A DNA stretch of 64,000 bases from Nonomuraea sp. SBT364 (GCF_001083785.1 NZ_LAVL01000018.1:1-64000); one strand, 5' to 3'; numbered from the stretch's first letter, positions 54,219 through 63,616 are shown. Numbers and translations: made by a program. Notes: generated by a model not told the origin, from the sequence alone.

Positions 54219-56120
54219 TCACCCGGCCTTGACGAGCTTCTCGACGCGTACGGCTGCCGCCTTGAACTCGGCCGTGCCCGCGATGGGGCAGGTGGCCTCG
54301 ATGGTCAGGGCGTTGGTGTCCACCTCGTCCGGGAAGTGGAACGTCATGAACACCAGCCCGGGCCGCAGCCCGGGATCGATGAAGACGGGCGCGACCACCG
54401 AGCCGCGCCGTGAACTGATCCGCACCTCTTCACCGGCGACCAGCCCGAGCCGCTCGGCGTCCTCAGGGGACAGCTCGATCGTCTCGCCCCGCCGCAGCGG
54501 CGAGGCGAACCCGGACGACTGCACGCCGGTGTTGTAGGAGTCCAGCCGCCGCCCGGTCGTCAGCCGGAGCGGGTACTCCTCGTCCAGCAGGTCGACCGGC
54601 GGCGAGTGCCGCAGCACCGCGAACGGCGCGGGCGTGCCCCGCCTGACCGGGTCGCTCTCCCACAGCCGCCCGTGCAGGTAGGGCGGCTCGACGGAGTCCT
54701 CCGACGGGCACGGCCACTGGATGCCGTGCAGGTCCTCCAGCCGCCGGTAGGTCATCCCGGTGTGGTCGGGGGACAGGGCGCGCAGCTCGTTCCAGACCTC
54801 CTCGGCGCCGTCGTAGTGCCAGTCGTGGCCCAGGCGGCGGGCCAGCTCACACATGATCCAGATGTCGTCGCGCGCCTCGCCCGGCGGGTCGAGGGCCTTG
54901 CGCACCCGCTGCACCCGGCGCTCGCTGTTGGTGAAGGTGCCGTCGGCCTCGCACCACGCGGCGCTGGCCGGCAGCACCACGTCGGCCATCTGGGCGGTCT
55001 TGGTGAGGAAGATGTCCTGCACGACGAGGTGGTCGAGCATGGACAGGCGCTTGATGCAGGCCAGGGAGTCGGCCTCGGACTGCACCGGGTTCTCGCCGAT
55101 GAGGTAGCAGGTGGTGACCTCGCCCTCGGCCATCGCCTCCAGCATCTCGGTGAGGTTGTGGCCGTAGCGCGGCTGGATGCCGACCCCCCAGGCCGTCTCG
55201 AACTTCTGCCTGATCGACGGGTCGAGGATGTCCTGGAAGCCCGGCAGCCGGTTGGGGATGGCGCCCATGTCGCCGCCGCCCTGCACGTTGTTCTGGCCGC
55301 GCAGCGGCGACAGGCCGGAGCCGTAGCGGCCGACGTGGCCGGTCAGCAGGGAGAGGTTGATCAGCGCCCGGACGTTGTCGGTGGCGTTGTGGTGCTCGGT
55401 GATGCCTAGGGTCCAGCACATCTGGGCGCGGTCGGCGCGGGCGTAGGCGTGGGCCAGTTCGCGGATGGCGTGCGCGGGCACGCCGGTGACCTGCTCGGCG
55501 GCGCTGAGCGTCCACGGCTCGACGCACTCGCGGAACTCCTCGAAGCCGGTCGTGGCCCGCTCGATGAACTCCTGGTTGTGCAGCCCGGCATGGATGATCT
55601 CGCGGGCGATCGCGTGGGCGAGCGGGATGTCGGTGCCCACGTTCAGCCCTAACCACAGGTCGGCCCACTGGGCGGTGCCGGTGCGGCGCGGGTCCACGGC
55701 GAACATCCGCGCGCCGTTGTGTATGCCCTTCAGCACGTGCTGGAAGAAGATCGGATGGGCGTTCCGCGCCGCGGAGCCCCACATCACGATCACATCGGTG
55801 TCCTCGACCTCCTGATAGGAGGAGGTGCCGCCACCGCTGCCGAACACGGCCGAGAGCCCCGCCACGCTGGGCGCGTGGCAGGTGCGATTGCAGGAATCCA
55901 CGTTGTTGGTGCCGATCACCACGCGGGTGAACTTCTGCCCGACGTAGTTCATCTCGTTGGTGGAACGGGCGCACGACAGCATGGCGAAGCTGTCGGGGCC
56001 GTGTTTGTCGACGTTGCGCCGGAACCCCTCGGCGGCGCGGGTGAGCGCCTCTTCCCAGGTGGCCTCGCGCAGCACGCCGTCCTCGCGCACCAGTGGACGG
56101 GTCAGGCGGTCATAGCTCAT
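54219..56120 (-). CDS. Formate dehydrogenase molybdenum catalytic part (alpha-subunit C-terminal half)
   Basis: A 633-residue molybdopterin oxidoreductase. It begins MSYDRLTRPLVREDGVLREA, which is where FdsA-type subunits stand just after KGRFGYxYV; the Fe4S4 part is missing and supplied by the gene at 51573. It contains VDSCNRTCHAPSVAGL, with the Mo-ligand Cys and neighbouring His of formate dehydrogenases, and ITEHHNATDNVRALINLSLL. A C-terminal MGD-binding domain follows (RLTTGRRLDSYNTGVQ, RISSRRGSVVAPV). GGAGGG precedes ATG 56120, and a regulatory site lies 14 bases upstream. Confidence 0.9.
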   Translation of the reverse strand: MSYDRLTRPLVREDGVLREATWEEALTRAAEGFRRNVDKHGPDSFAMLSCARSTNEMNYVGQKFTRVVIGTNNVDSCNRTCHAPSVAGLSAVFGSGGGTSSYQEVEDTDVIVMWGSAARNAHPIFFQHVLKGIHNGARMFAVDPRRTGTAQWADLWLGLNVGTDIPLAHAIAREIIHAGLHNQEFIERATTGFEEFRECVEPWTLSAAEQVTGVPAHAIRELAHAYARADRAQMCWTLGITEHHNATDNVRALINLSLLTGHVGRYGSGLSPLRGQNNVQGGGDMGAIPNRLPGFQDILDPSIRQKFETAWGVGIQPRYGHNLTEMLEAMAEGEVTTCYLIGENPVQSEADSLACIKRLSMLDHLVVQDIFLTKTAQMADVVLPASAAWCEADGTFTNSERRVQRVRKALDPPGEARDDIWIMCELARRLGHDWHYDGAEEVWNELRALSPDHTGMTYRRLEDLHGIQWPCPSEDSVEPPYLHGRLWESDPVRRGTPAPFAVLRHSPPVDLLDEEYPLRLTTGRRLDSYNTGVQSSGFASPLRRGETIELSPEDAERLGLVAGEEVRISSRRGSVVAPVFIDPGLRPGLVFMTFHFPDEVDTNALTIEATCPIAGTAEFKAAAVRVEKLVKAG

Positions 56121-56127
56121 GATCCCT

Positions 56128-56145
56128 CCATTCTGTATACAATCT
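56128..56145. promoter_or_regulatory. Oxalate-island operator, site 1 (formate dehydrogenase operon)
   Basis: Around TGTATACA (56134-56141). Read on the minus strand, TTGTATACAGAATG matches the other two sites at 11 of 14 positions. It lies just upstream of the Mo-subunit start codon. A further half-like CGGTATGC is at 56147-56154. The spacing suits a repressor site. Confidence 0.7.
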
Positions 56146-56158
56146 ACGGTATGCCTAG

Positions 56159-57136
56159 CTAGACCGCTCGGACAAGGTTCTCGGCCAGGAGGTCGCTCAC
56201 CGCGTGGATCGCACGCAGCGTCGGCACCTCGGCGCCGGTCAGGTCGGCCAGCTCGACCACCGCCGCGAGCAGCACGTCCAGCTCCAGGGGCTTGCCCTTC
56301 TCCAGGTCCTGGAGGGTGGACGTCTTGTGCTCGCCGGCCTTCTCGGCCCCGCGCAGCCGGCGCTCGATGGAGATGCCGGGATCGCAGCCGACGTTCGCGG
56401 CCACCTCCAGCGTCTCGCGCATCATGGCCCGCACCAGCTCCCTGGCGCCGTCGTGGCGGCAGATCCCCGCCATGGTCGCCCTGGCCAGCGCGCTGATCGG
56501 GTTGAAGGCGATGTTGCCCATGAGTTTGATCCACACGTCGCGGCGCAGGTCCTGCTCGACGGGGCACTTGAGCCCGCCGGCCACCGCCGCGTCGCTGAAG
56601 CTCGCGCATCTGCGCGTCAGCGTGCCGTCCGGCTCGCCGATGGAGAACCGGGTGCCCTCCAGGTGCCGGATGACGCCCGGCTCCTCGATCTCGGTCGCGG
56701 CGTAGACGACGCAGCCGATGGCCCGTTCCAGGGGCAGCGCCGCGCTGACCGCCCCTCCCGGATCCACGCTCTGGATGCGGTAGCCCTCGTGGGGGCCCCT
56801 GAGCCCGTGGAAGTACCACCACGGGATGCCGTTCTGCGCGGCGATGATGCCCGTCGACTCGTGCAACAGCGGCTTGATCATGGGGCCCGCGGCGGCGTAG
56901 CTGTTCGCCTTGAGGCCCAGGAAGACGTGGTCCACCGGACCGACCTGGTGAGGGTCGTCGGTGGCGTGGGGACGGGCGACGAAATCGCCCCTCGGGCTGA
57001 GCACCCGCACACCGGATCTGCGTATGGCGTCCAGGTGCGCACCTCTGGCGATGAGGTGCACCTCGACTCCCGCCCTGTGGAGGGCGGCGCCCACGTACGC
57101 GCCGATGGCGCCGGCGCCAAGAACAGCGACTTTCAT
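56159..57136 (-). CDS. Ketopantoate reductase-like (2-dehydropantoate 2-reductase family) protein
   Basis: A 325-residue ApbA/PanE family reductase. VLGAGAIGAYVGAALHRAG is the NADP-binding loop and LIARGAHLDAIRRSG follows. FLGLKANSYAAAG has the conserved lysine and AQNGIPWWYF the usual QNG, the C-terminal DVWIKLMGNIAFNPISALA has the catalytic lysine. Typical PanE makes pantoate for CoA, but this paralogue sits in the oxalate island. Pantoate synthesis would feed CoA demand, or it may reduce another 2-oxo acid such as glyoxylate. ATG 57136 is divergent from moeA. Confidence 0.88.
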   Translation of the reverse strand: MKVAVLGAGAIGAYVGAALHRAGVEVHLIARGAHLDAIRRSGVRVLSPRGDFVARPHATDDPHQVGPVDHVFLGLKANSYAAAGPMIKPLLHESTGIIAAQNGIPWWYFHGLRGPHEGYRIQSVDPGGAVSAALPLERAIGCVVYAATEIEEPGVIRHLEGTRFSIGEPDGTLTRRCASFSDAAVAGGLKCPVEQDLRRDVWIKLMGNIAFNPISALARATMAGICRHDGARELVRAMMRETLEVAANVGCDPGISIERRLRGAEKAGEHKTSTLQDLEKGKPLELDVLLAAVVELADLTGAEVPTLRAIHAVSDLLAENLVRAV

Positions 57137-57213
57137 GCTGCGCTCCGTTCTCGCGTCGGATCATGTCCGGCCCCCCGGCCCACCGCCGGCCGATGGATGC
57201 GACCTGCAGTGCA

Positions 57214-57231
57214 TTCGGTATACAGTATGGA
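57214..57231. promoter_or_regulatory. Oxalate-island operator, site 2 (moeA / ketopantoate reductase divergent promoter)
   Basis: CGGTATACAGTATG at 57216-57229 lies in the divergent gap, 28 bases before moeA and about 80 before the reductase gene. It is nearly identical (13 of 14) to the site before the ThDP enzyme. Confidence 0.78.
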
Positions 57232-57257
57232 AAATTCGGGGTCAAGGGAGCCGCTTC

Positions 57258-58514
57258 ATGACCGTTCTTCGTGAGGAACCCGTGCTGGAAGCGCTGTCCT
57301 GGGGTGCCGCCAGGGAGCTCGCCGCAGGTTGCGCCCGCCTTCTCGAACCCGTCGCGGTGCCTCTCGCCGAGGCCGCCGGCTGCCGGCTCGCCGCCCCCTT
57401 ACGGGCCCTGGTGCCCGTGCCCGGGGTCGACGTGGCCGCCATGGACGGCTACGCGGTCGCCGGCCCGCCGCCCTGGCACGTGGTGGCCCACGTCCTGGCC
57501 GGCGGCACGCCGTACCCGGCCACGCTGCTGCCGGGCGAGGCGGTCGAGATCGCCACCGGCGCCCCGGTCCCGGCGGGCACGTCGGCGGTCCTCCCGTACG
57601 AGCAGGCCGGGCCCTCCGGCGACCGGCCGCCCGAGGGGGGCTCCTCCGGGACGCGGCCGCGACCGCCGGAAGGCGGCGGATCCGGGGGCGCGCTGTGGGT
57701 CGCCGGGCACGTCGAGGCGGGGCGGCACGTGCGGCGGCGGGGCGAGGACGTCGCCGAGGGCGCCGCCGTGCTCGGCGCGGGCGCGCTCGTCACGCCGGTG
57801 GTGCTCGGGCTGGCCGCCGCCCTGGGGCACGACACGCTCCCGGTACGGCCCAGGCCCCGGGTGCGCGTGCTGGTGACCGGCGACGAGGTGGTCGGCCACG
57901 GCCTCCCCGAGCCCGGCCGGGTGCGCGACGCCATCGGCCCGTTCCTGCCCGGCCTGGTCGCCTGGGCCGGTGGCCGCCTCGCGGAGACCGCCCGCCTCCC
58001 CGACGGCCCCGATCCGCTGCGCGCCGCACTCGCCCCGGGGGGATCGCCGGTCGAGGTGGTGGTCGTGTGCGGGGCCTCGTCGAAGGGGCCGGCCGATCAC
58101 CTGCGGGCGGTGCTCGCCGACCTCGGCGCCGAGGTGCTGGTCGACGGGGTCGCCGTACGCCCCGGGCACCCGCAGCTGCTGGCGCGGATGCCGTCCGGGA
58201 CGCTGGTGGTCGGGCTGCCCGGGAACCCGTTCGCGGCGCTGGCGGCGGCCGTCACGCTGCTGGCGCCGATGCTGCGCACGATGGCCGGCCGGGAGGCGCG
58301 GCGGGAGGTGAGCGCGCTGGCCGGGACGGTGCGGACGCACCCGAGGGACACCCGGCTGGTCCCGGTGCGGCGGTCGGGACGCGGGGCGGTGCCCGTCGGG
58401 CACGATCGGCCGGGATCTCTGTGGGGCGCCGCGATGGCGGATGCCCTGGCCGTGGTACCCGCGGGGTGGGCCGGAGAGCCGGTGGAGCTGATCGAGTTGC
58501 CCGAAGGGGGCTAG
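57258..58514 (+). CDS. moeA: Molybdopterin molybdotransferase MoeA
   Basis: A 418-residue MoeA that inserts molybdate into adenylylated molybdopterin. Family landmarks are VPVPGVDVAAMDGYAV, LPGEAVEIATGAPVPAGTSA, RPRVRVLVTGDEVV, CGASSKGPADHLRAVLADLG and LARMPSGTLVVGLPGNPFAA. The usual DSNS motif after the GDE region is replaced by RVRDAIGPFLPG, and a Pro/Gly-rich insertion lies at about residues 118-150. This diverged copy may be dedicated to the formate dehydrogenase cofactor. AAGGGAG precedes ATG 57258. Confidence 0.88.
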   Translation: MTVLREEPVLEALSWGAARELAAGCARLLEPVAVPLAEAAGCRLAAPLRALVPVPGVDVAAMDGYAVAGPPPWHVVAHVLAGGTPYPATLLPGEAVEIATGAPVPAGTSAVLPYEQAGPSGDRPPEGGSSGTRPRPPEGGGSGGALWVAGHVEAGRHVRRRGEDVAEGAAVLGAGALVTPVVLGLAAALGHDTLPVRPRPRVRVLVTGDEVVGHGLPEPGRVRDAIGPFLPGLVAWAGGRLAETARLPDGPDPLRAALAPGGSPVEVVVVCGASSKGPADHLRAVLADLGAEVLVDGVAVRPGHPQLLARMPSGTLVVGLPGNPFAALAAAVTLLAPMLRTMAGREARREVSALAGTVRTHPRDTRLVPVRRSGRGAVPVGHDRPGSLWGAAMADALAVVPAGWAGEPVELIELPEGG

Positions 58515-58548
58515 ACAGGCCGGTGACGGGAGGGTAACCATTGCGTTC

Positions 58549-58566
58549 ATACGGTATGCAGTATGC
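58549..58566. promoter_or_regulatory. Oxalate-island operator, site 3 (ThDP enzyme / frc operon)
   Basis: CGGTATGCAGTATG at 58552-58565, 32 bases before the ThDP-enzyme start; it differs from site 2 at one of 14 positions. Confidence 0.78.
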
Positions 58567-58597
58567 GGGAGACAGTCGCTTGGAAAGGGACGCATCG

Positions 58598-60262
58598 ATG
58601 TCGGAAACGATCTCTGGCGGTCATCTGGTAGCCAAGGCGCTCAAGGCCGAAGGCGTGGACGTGATCTACACGCTCTGCGGCGGCCACATCATCGACATCT
58701 ACGACGGCTGCGTCGATGAGGGCATCGAGGTCATCGACGTGCGCCACGAGCAGGTGGCCGCGCACGCGGCCGACGGCTACGCGCGCATCACCGGCAAGCC
58801 CGGCTGCGCGGTGGTCACCGCCGGGCCCGGCACGACGGACGCGGTCACCGGCGTGGCCAACGCGTTCCGGGCGGAGAGCCCGATGTTGCTGATCGGCGGG
58901 CAGGGGGCGCTGAGCCAGCACAAGATGGGCTCGCTGCAGGACCTCCCGCACGTCGACATGATGACGCCGATCACCAAGTTCGCCGCGACGGTGCCGAGCA
59001 CGGAACGGGTGGCCGACATCGTGTCGATGGCCTTCCGCGAGTGCTACCACGGCGCCCCGGGCCCGTCGTTCCTGGAGATCCCGCGCGACGTCCTGGACGC
59101 GAAGGTCCCGCTGGAGAAGGCGCGCATCCCGAAGAACTACCGGGCCTCCACCCGCCAGGCCGGCGACCCGGAGGCCATCGAGAAGCTGGCCGACCTGCTG
59201 GCCCACGCCGAGAAGCCGTGCATCCTGCTCGGCAGCCAGGTGTGGACCTGCCGGGCCACGGACTCGGCGATCGACTTCGTCCGCCAGCTCAACGTGCCCG
59301 CCTACATGAACGGCTCGGCGCGCGGCACGCTGCCGCCCGGCGACCCGCACCGCTTCCAGCTCAGCCGCCGCTACGCCTTCACCGAGGCCGACCTGATCAT
59401 CATCGTCGGCACCCCGTTCGACTTCCGGATGGGCTACGGCAAGCGGCTGTCACCGACGGCGACGGTGGTGCAGATCGACCTCGACTACCGCACCGTCGGC
59501 AAGAACCGGGACATCGACCTGGGGATCGTCGGCGACGCCGGCCTCATCCTGGCCGCCACCGCGCAGGCCGCCAGCGGGCGGATCACCGACTCGGCCGCCA
59601 GGCGCAAGGAGTGGATCGAGGAACTGCGCGCCGTCGAGCAGGCCGCCTACGACAAGCGCCTGCCCCGCCAGCTCTCCGACGCCCAGCCGATCGACCCCTA
59701 CCGGCTGGTCCACGAGATCAACGAGTTCCTCACCGAGGACAGCATCTACATCGGCGACGGCGGCGACATCGTCACCTTCTCCGGCCAGGTCGTCCAGCCC
59801 AAGTCGCCCGGCCACTGGATGGACCCGGGACCGCTCGGCACGCTCGGCGTCGGCATGGCCTTCGCGATGGCCGCCAAGCAGGCCCGGCGTGACAAGGAGG
59901 TGCTCTGCCTGTTCGGCGACGGCGCCTTCAGCCTCACCGGCTGGGACTTCGAGACGATGGTCCGCTTCGACCTGCCGTTCATCGGCGTCATCGGCAACAA
60001 CTCCTCGATGAACCAGATCCGCTACGGCCAGGCCGCCAAGTACGGCGAGGACCGCGCCCGCATCGGCAACACGCTGGGCGACATCCGCTACGGCGAGTTC
60101 GCCAAGCTGCTGGGCGGCTACGGCGAGGAGGTCCGCGACCCGGCCGAGATCCGACCCGCGCTGGAGCGGGCCCGCGAGTCCGGCAAGCCGTCGCTGATCA
60201 ACGTCTGGGTCGACCCCGACGTGTACGCGCCCGGCACCATGAACCAGACCATGTACAAGTAG
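58598..60262 (+). CDS. ThDP-dependent acyl-CoA lyase, probable oxalyl-CoA decarboxylase
   Basis: A 554-residue thiamine-diphosphate enzyme of the acetolactate synthase/2-hydroxyacyl-CoA lyase/oxalyl-CoA decarboxylase group. [20 protein letters not shown] holds the catalytic glutamate; [19 protein letters not shown] binds Th[22 protein letters not shown] then [14 protein letters not shown] is the Mg-ThDP motif (GDG...NN). Sequence alone does not distinguish oxalyl-CoA decarboxylase from 2-hydroxyacyl-CoA lyase; the following frc gene and the formate dehydrogenase make oxalyl-CoA the best guess. ATG 58598 has GGAAAGGGA upstream. Confidence 0.82.
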   Translation: MSETISGGHLVAKALKAEGVDVIYTLCGGHIIDIYDGCVDEGIEVIDVRHEQVAAHAADGYARITGKPGCAVVTAGPGTTDAVTGVANAFRAESPMLLIGGQGALSQHKMGSLQDLPHVDMMTPITKFAATVPSTERVADIVSMAFRECYHGAPGPSFLEIPRDVLDAKVPLEKARIPKNYRASTRQAGDPEAIEKLADLLAHAEKPCILLGSQVWTCRATDSAIDFVRQLNVPAYMNGSARGTLPPGDPHRFQLSRRYAFTEADLIIIVGTPFDFRMGYGKRLSPTATVVQIDLDYRTVGKNRDIDLGIVGDAGLILAATAQAASGRITDSAARRKEWIEELRAVEQAAYDKRLPRQLSDAQPIDPYRLVHEINEFLTEDSIYIGDGGDIVTFSGQVVQPKSPGHWMDPGPLGTLGVGMAFAMAAKQARRDKEVLCLFGDGAFSLTGWDFETMVRFDLPFIGVIGNNSSMNQIRYGQAAKYGEDRARIGNTLGDIRYGEFAKLLGGYGEEVRDPAEIRPALERARESGKPSLINVWVDPDVYAPGTMNQTMYK

Positions 60263-60275
60263 GGCAGGTCCTGAC

Positions 60276-61499
60276 ATGAAGGCACTCGAAGGTGTCCGCG
60301 TCCTCGACATGACCCACGTCCAGTCCGGCCCGTCCGCCACCCAGTTGCTCGCCTGGCTGGGCGCCGACGTGGTCAAGCTGGAGTCCCCGACCGGCGACAT
60401 CACCCGGCAGCAGCTCCGCGACCTGCCGGACGTCGACAGCCTCTACTTCACAATGCTCAACTGCAACAAGCGCAGCATCACGCTCAACATGAAGAGCGAG
60501 CGCGGCAAGGAGCTGTTCACCGAGCTGGTGAAGGGCGCCGACGTGCTGGTGGAGAACTTCGGCCCCGGCGCGGTCGACCGCATGGGTTTCACCTGGGACC
60601 GGCTCCAGGAGCTCAACCCGCGTCTCGTCTACGCCTCGATCAAGGGCTTCGGCGCCGGCCGTTACGCCAAGTTCAAGGCGTACGAGGTGATCGCCCAGGC
60701 GATGGGCGGCTCGATGTCGACCACCGGCTTCGAGGACGGCCCGCCGCTGGCCACCGGCGCGCAGATCGGCGACTCGGGCACCGGCATCCACGCGGTCGCC
60801 GGCATCCTGGCCGCCCTCTACCAGCGCGAGCGGTCCGGGCGCGGGCAGCGGGTGCAGGTCGCCATGCAGCACGCGGTGCTCAACCTGGCCCGCGTCAAGC
60901 TGCGTGACCAGCAGCGGCTCGCGCACGGCCCGCTGCGCGAGTACCCGAACAAGACGTTCGGCGACGAGGTGCCGCGCTCCGGCAACGCCAGCGGCGGCGG
61001 CCAGCCCGGCTGGGCGGTGCGCTGCGCGCCCGGCGGCCCGAACGACTACATCTACGTGATCGTCCAGCCGGTCGGCTGGAAGCCGCTGTCGGCCATCATC
61101 GGCCGCCCCGAGCTGGCCGAGGACCCCGAGTGGGCGACGCCGGAGGCCCGGCTGTCCAAGCTGGACAAGATGTTCCAGCTCATCGAGGAGTGGACGATCC
61201 GCCACGACAAGTGGACGGTGCTGGACCGGCTCAACGCCGAGAACATCCCGTGCGGCCCGATCCTGTCCACCAAGGAGCTGGTCGAGGACGAGAGCCTGCG
61301 CGAGGAGGGCATCGTCGTCGCGGTCGACCATCCGGAGCGCGGCGAGTTCGTGACCGTCGGCAGCCCGCTGCAGCTGTCGGACTCGCCGGTCGACGTGAAG
61401 ACGCCGCCGCTGCTGGGCGAGCACAACCAGGAGATCTACGGCCCGCTCGGCGTGAGCGCCGAGGAACTGGCCGAGCTGAAGACGAACGGAGTCATCTAG
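60276..61499 (+). CDS. frc: Formyl-CoA:oxalate CoA-transferase
   Basis: A 407-residue class-III CoA-transferase. [40 protein letters not shown] with [18 protein letters not shown], and [18 protein letters not shown] with the catalytic-type aspartate region are hallmark Frc sequence, as are [20 protein letters not shown] and [15 protein letters not shown]. It moves CoA from formyl-CoA to oxalate. It begins 13 bases after the ThDP gene and its stop shares a base with the next gene's GTG. Confidence 0.95.
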   Translation: MKALEGVRVLDMTHVQSGPSATQLLAWLGADVVKLESPTGDITRQQLRDLPDVDSLYFTMLNCNKRSITLNMKSERGKELFTELVKGADVLVENFGPGAVDRMGFTWDRLQELNPRLVYASIKGFGAGRYAKFKAYEVIAQAMGGSMSTTGFEDGPPLATGAQIGDSGTGIHAVAGILAALYQRERSGRGQRVQVAMQHAVLNLARVKLRDQQRLAHGPLREYPNKTFGDEVPRSGNASGGGQPGWAVRCAPGGPNDYIYVIVQPVGWKPLSAIIGRPELAEDPEWATPEARLSKLDKMFQLIEEWTIRHDKWTVLDRLNAENIPCGPILSTKELVEDESLREEGIVVAVDHPERGEFVTVGSPLQLSDSPVDVKTPPLLGEHNQEIYGPLGVSAEELAELKTNGVI

Positions 61500-63616
61500 T
61501 GAGTGCAGTCAGGGACATCCTGGACAAGGCGCTCGCCGAAGGCCGCACGGCCCTGACCGCCCCGGAGGGGCGCGGGATCTGCGAGGCGTACGGCATCGCC
61601 ACCCCGGGTGAAGGGCTGGCCACCTCGGCGGCCGAGGCCGTCTCGATCGCGGAGGAGATCGGCCTCCCGGTGGTGCTGAAGATCGTCTCGCCGGACATCC
61701 TGCACAAGACCGACGCCGGTGGCGTGCTGGTCGGGCTGAAGTCGGCCGACGAGGTACGCGACGGCTTCGAGACCATCATGGCCAACGCCCTCGCCTACAA
61801 CGCCGGCGCCCGCATCGACGGTGTCCAGGTGCAGCAGCTCGTCGGCGGCGGGTTCGAGGTCATCGTGGGCGCGGTCACCGACCCCACGTTCGGCAAGGTG
61901 ATCGCGTTCGGGCTGGGCGGTGTCCTGGTTGAGGTGCTCAAGGATGTTACTTTCCGGCTTGCCCCGGTTTCGGGTGATGAAGCCCTGGGGATGCTCGACG
62001 ACATCAAAGCGGCGGAAGTGCTGAAAGGTGCCCGTGGTGCCGAGCCCGCGAACCGGGAGGCCCTGGCGGCGCTGATCGAGCGCGTCGGCAGGCTGGTCAG
62101 CGACTTCCCCGAGATCACCGAGATCGACCTCAACCCGGTCTTCGCCGACGCCCGCGGCGCCGTGGCCGCCGACGTGCGCATCCTCATCGGAGAGGCGCCC
62201 GCCGAGGTCAGCCGGCTGCCCCGCGAGCGCATCCTGGAGCAGATGACGCGGATCTTCAAGCCGCGCTCGGTCGCCGTCATCGGCGCCTCCGCCGAGACCG
62301 GCAAGATCGGCAACTCGGTCATGCGCAACCTCATCAACGGCGGCTACCGGGGCCAGATCTTCCCGATCAACCCCAAGGCCGACGACATCATGGGGCTGCC
62401 CGCGTACAAGAGCATCTCCGACGTGCCGCACGACGTGGACGTCGCCGTGTTCGCGATCCCCGCCAAGTTCGTGCCAGCCGCGCTGGAGGAGGCCGGGCGC
62501 AAGGGCGTCGGCGGCGCCATCATGATCCCCTCGGGGTTCGCCGAGACCGGCAACGTCGAGGGCCAGCGGGAGATCGTGGAGATCGCCCGCAAGCACGGCG
62601 TGCGCATGCTCGGACCCAACATCTACGGCTACTACTACACGCCGGAGAACCTCTGCGCGACCTTCTGCACCCCCTACGACGTGCGCGGCGGCGTCGCCCT
62701 CACCTCGCAGAGCGGCGGCATCGGCATGGCCATCCTGGGCTTCAGCCGCACCACCAAGATGGGCGTGTCGGCGATCGTCGGCGTCGGCAACAAGGCCGAC
62801 GTGGACGAGGACGACCTGCTCACCTTCTTCGAGCAGGACGACAACACCCGCGCCGTCGCCATGCACCTGGAGGACCTCAAGGACGGCCGGGGCTTCGTCG
62901 AGGCCGCCCGCCGGGTCGTCAAGGAGAAGCCCGTCATCGTGCTGAAGGCCGGGCGCACCGCCATGGGCGCGCGCGCCGCCGGCTCCCACACCGGCGCGCT
63001 GGCCGGCGACGACAAGGTCTACGACGACATCCTGCGGCAGGCCGGCGTGGTACGCGCCCCCGGGCTGAACGACATGCTGGAGTACGCCAGGTCGCTGCCG
63101 ATCATGCCGACGCCCCAGGGCGAGAACGTGGTCATCATCACCGGGGCGGGCGGCTCCGGCGTGCTGCTGTCGGACGCCTGCGTCGACGCCGGGCTGACGC
63201 TCATGGACATCCCGCCCGACCTGGACGAGGCCTTCCGCGCCTACATCCCCCCGTTCGGCGCGGCGGGCAACCCCATCGACATCACCGGCGGCGAGCCGCC
63301 CTCGACCTACGAGAACACGCTCCGGCTCGGCCTCGCCGACGACCGGATCCACGCTCTGGTCCTGGGCTACTGGCACACGATCGTCACGCCGCCGATGGTC
63401 TTCGCCGAACTCGTCGCCCGCGTGGTGGCCGAGGAACGGGCGAAGGGCAACGTCAAGCCGGTCGTCGCGTCGCTGGCCGGGGACACCGAGGTTGAGGAGG
63501 CCAGCGAGTACCTGTTCGAGCACGGAGTGGTCGCGTACCCGTACACGACCGAAAAGCCCGTAGCGGTCCTCGGCGCGAAGTACCGCTGGGCCAGGGCAGC
63601 CGGCCTGCTGGGCTAA
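61499..63616 (+). CDS. ADP-forming acyl-CoA synthetase (acetate--CoA ligase family), beta-alpha order
   Basis: A 705-residue protein. Residues ~1-225 are the ATP-grasp (beta) part: GLPVVLKIVSPDILHKTDAG, LVGGGFEVIVGAVTDPTFG and EITEIDLNPVFAD. Residues ~250-700 are the CoA-binding and succinyl-CoA-ligase-like (alpha) part: VAVIGASAETGKIGNSVMRN, RMLGPNIYGYYY, ALTSQSGGIGMAIL (phosphohistidine region nearby) and AGSHTGALAGDDKVYDD. It can make an acyl-CoA with ATP or run in reverse to make ATP. In this operon it might split formyl-CoA or activate oxalate. A short patch with unusual codons lies at about 61927-62043. Confidence 0.9.
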   Translation: MSAVRDILDKALAEGRTALTAPEGRGICEAYGIATPGEGLATSAAEAVSIAEEIGLPVVLKIVSPDILHKTDAGGVLVGLKSADEVRDGFETIMANALAYNAGARIDGVQVQQLVGGGFEVIVGAVTDPTFGKVIAFGLGGVLVEVLKDVTFRLAPVSGDEALGMLDDIKAAEVLKGARGAEPANREALAALIERVGRLVSDFPEITEIDLNPVFADARGAVAADVRILIGEAPAEVSRLPRERILEQMTRIFKPRSVAVIGASAETGKIGNSVMRNLINGGYRGQIFPINPKADDIMGLPAYKSISDVPHDVDVAVFAIPAKFVPAALEEAGRKGVGGAIMIPSGFAETGNVEGQREIVEIARKHGVRMLGPNIYGYYYTPENLCATFCTPYDVRGGVALTSQSGGIGMAILGFSRTTKMGVSAIVGVGNKADVDEDDLLTFFEQDDNTRAVAMHLEDLKDGRGFVEAARRVVKEKPVIVLKAGRTAMGARAAGSHTGALAGDDKVYDDILRQAGVVRAPGLNDMLEYARSLPIMPTPQGENVVIITGAGGSGVLLSDACVDAGLTLMDIPPDLDEAFRAYIPPFGAAGNPIDITGGEPPSTYENTLRLGLADDRIHALVLGYWHTIVTPPMVFAELVARVVAEERAKGNVKPVVASLAGDTEVEEASEYLFEHGVVAYPYTTEKPVAVLGAKYRWARAAGLLG

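Noticed and set aside
51573-56120. The split formate dehydrogenase alpha subunit as a frameshifted single gene
   Set aside because: The two halves are separated by another gene, in reversed order, each with its own start and coupling, so a sequencing error cannot explain it.
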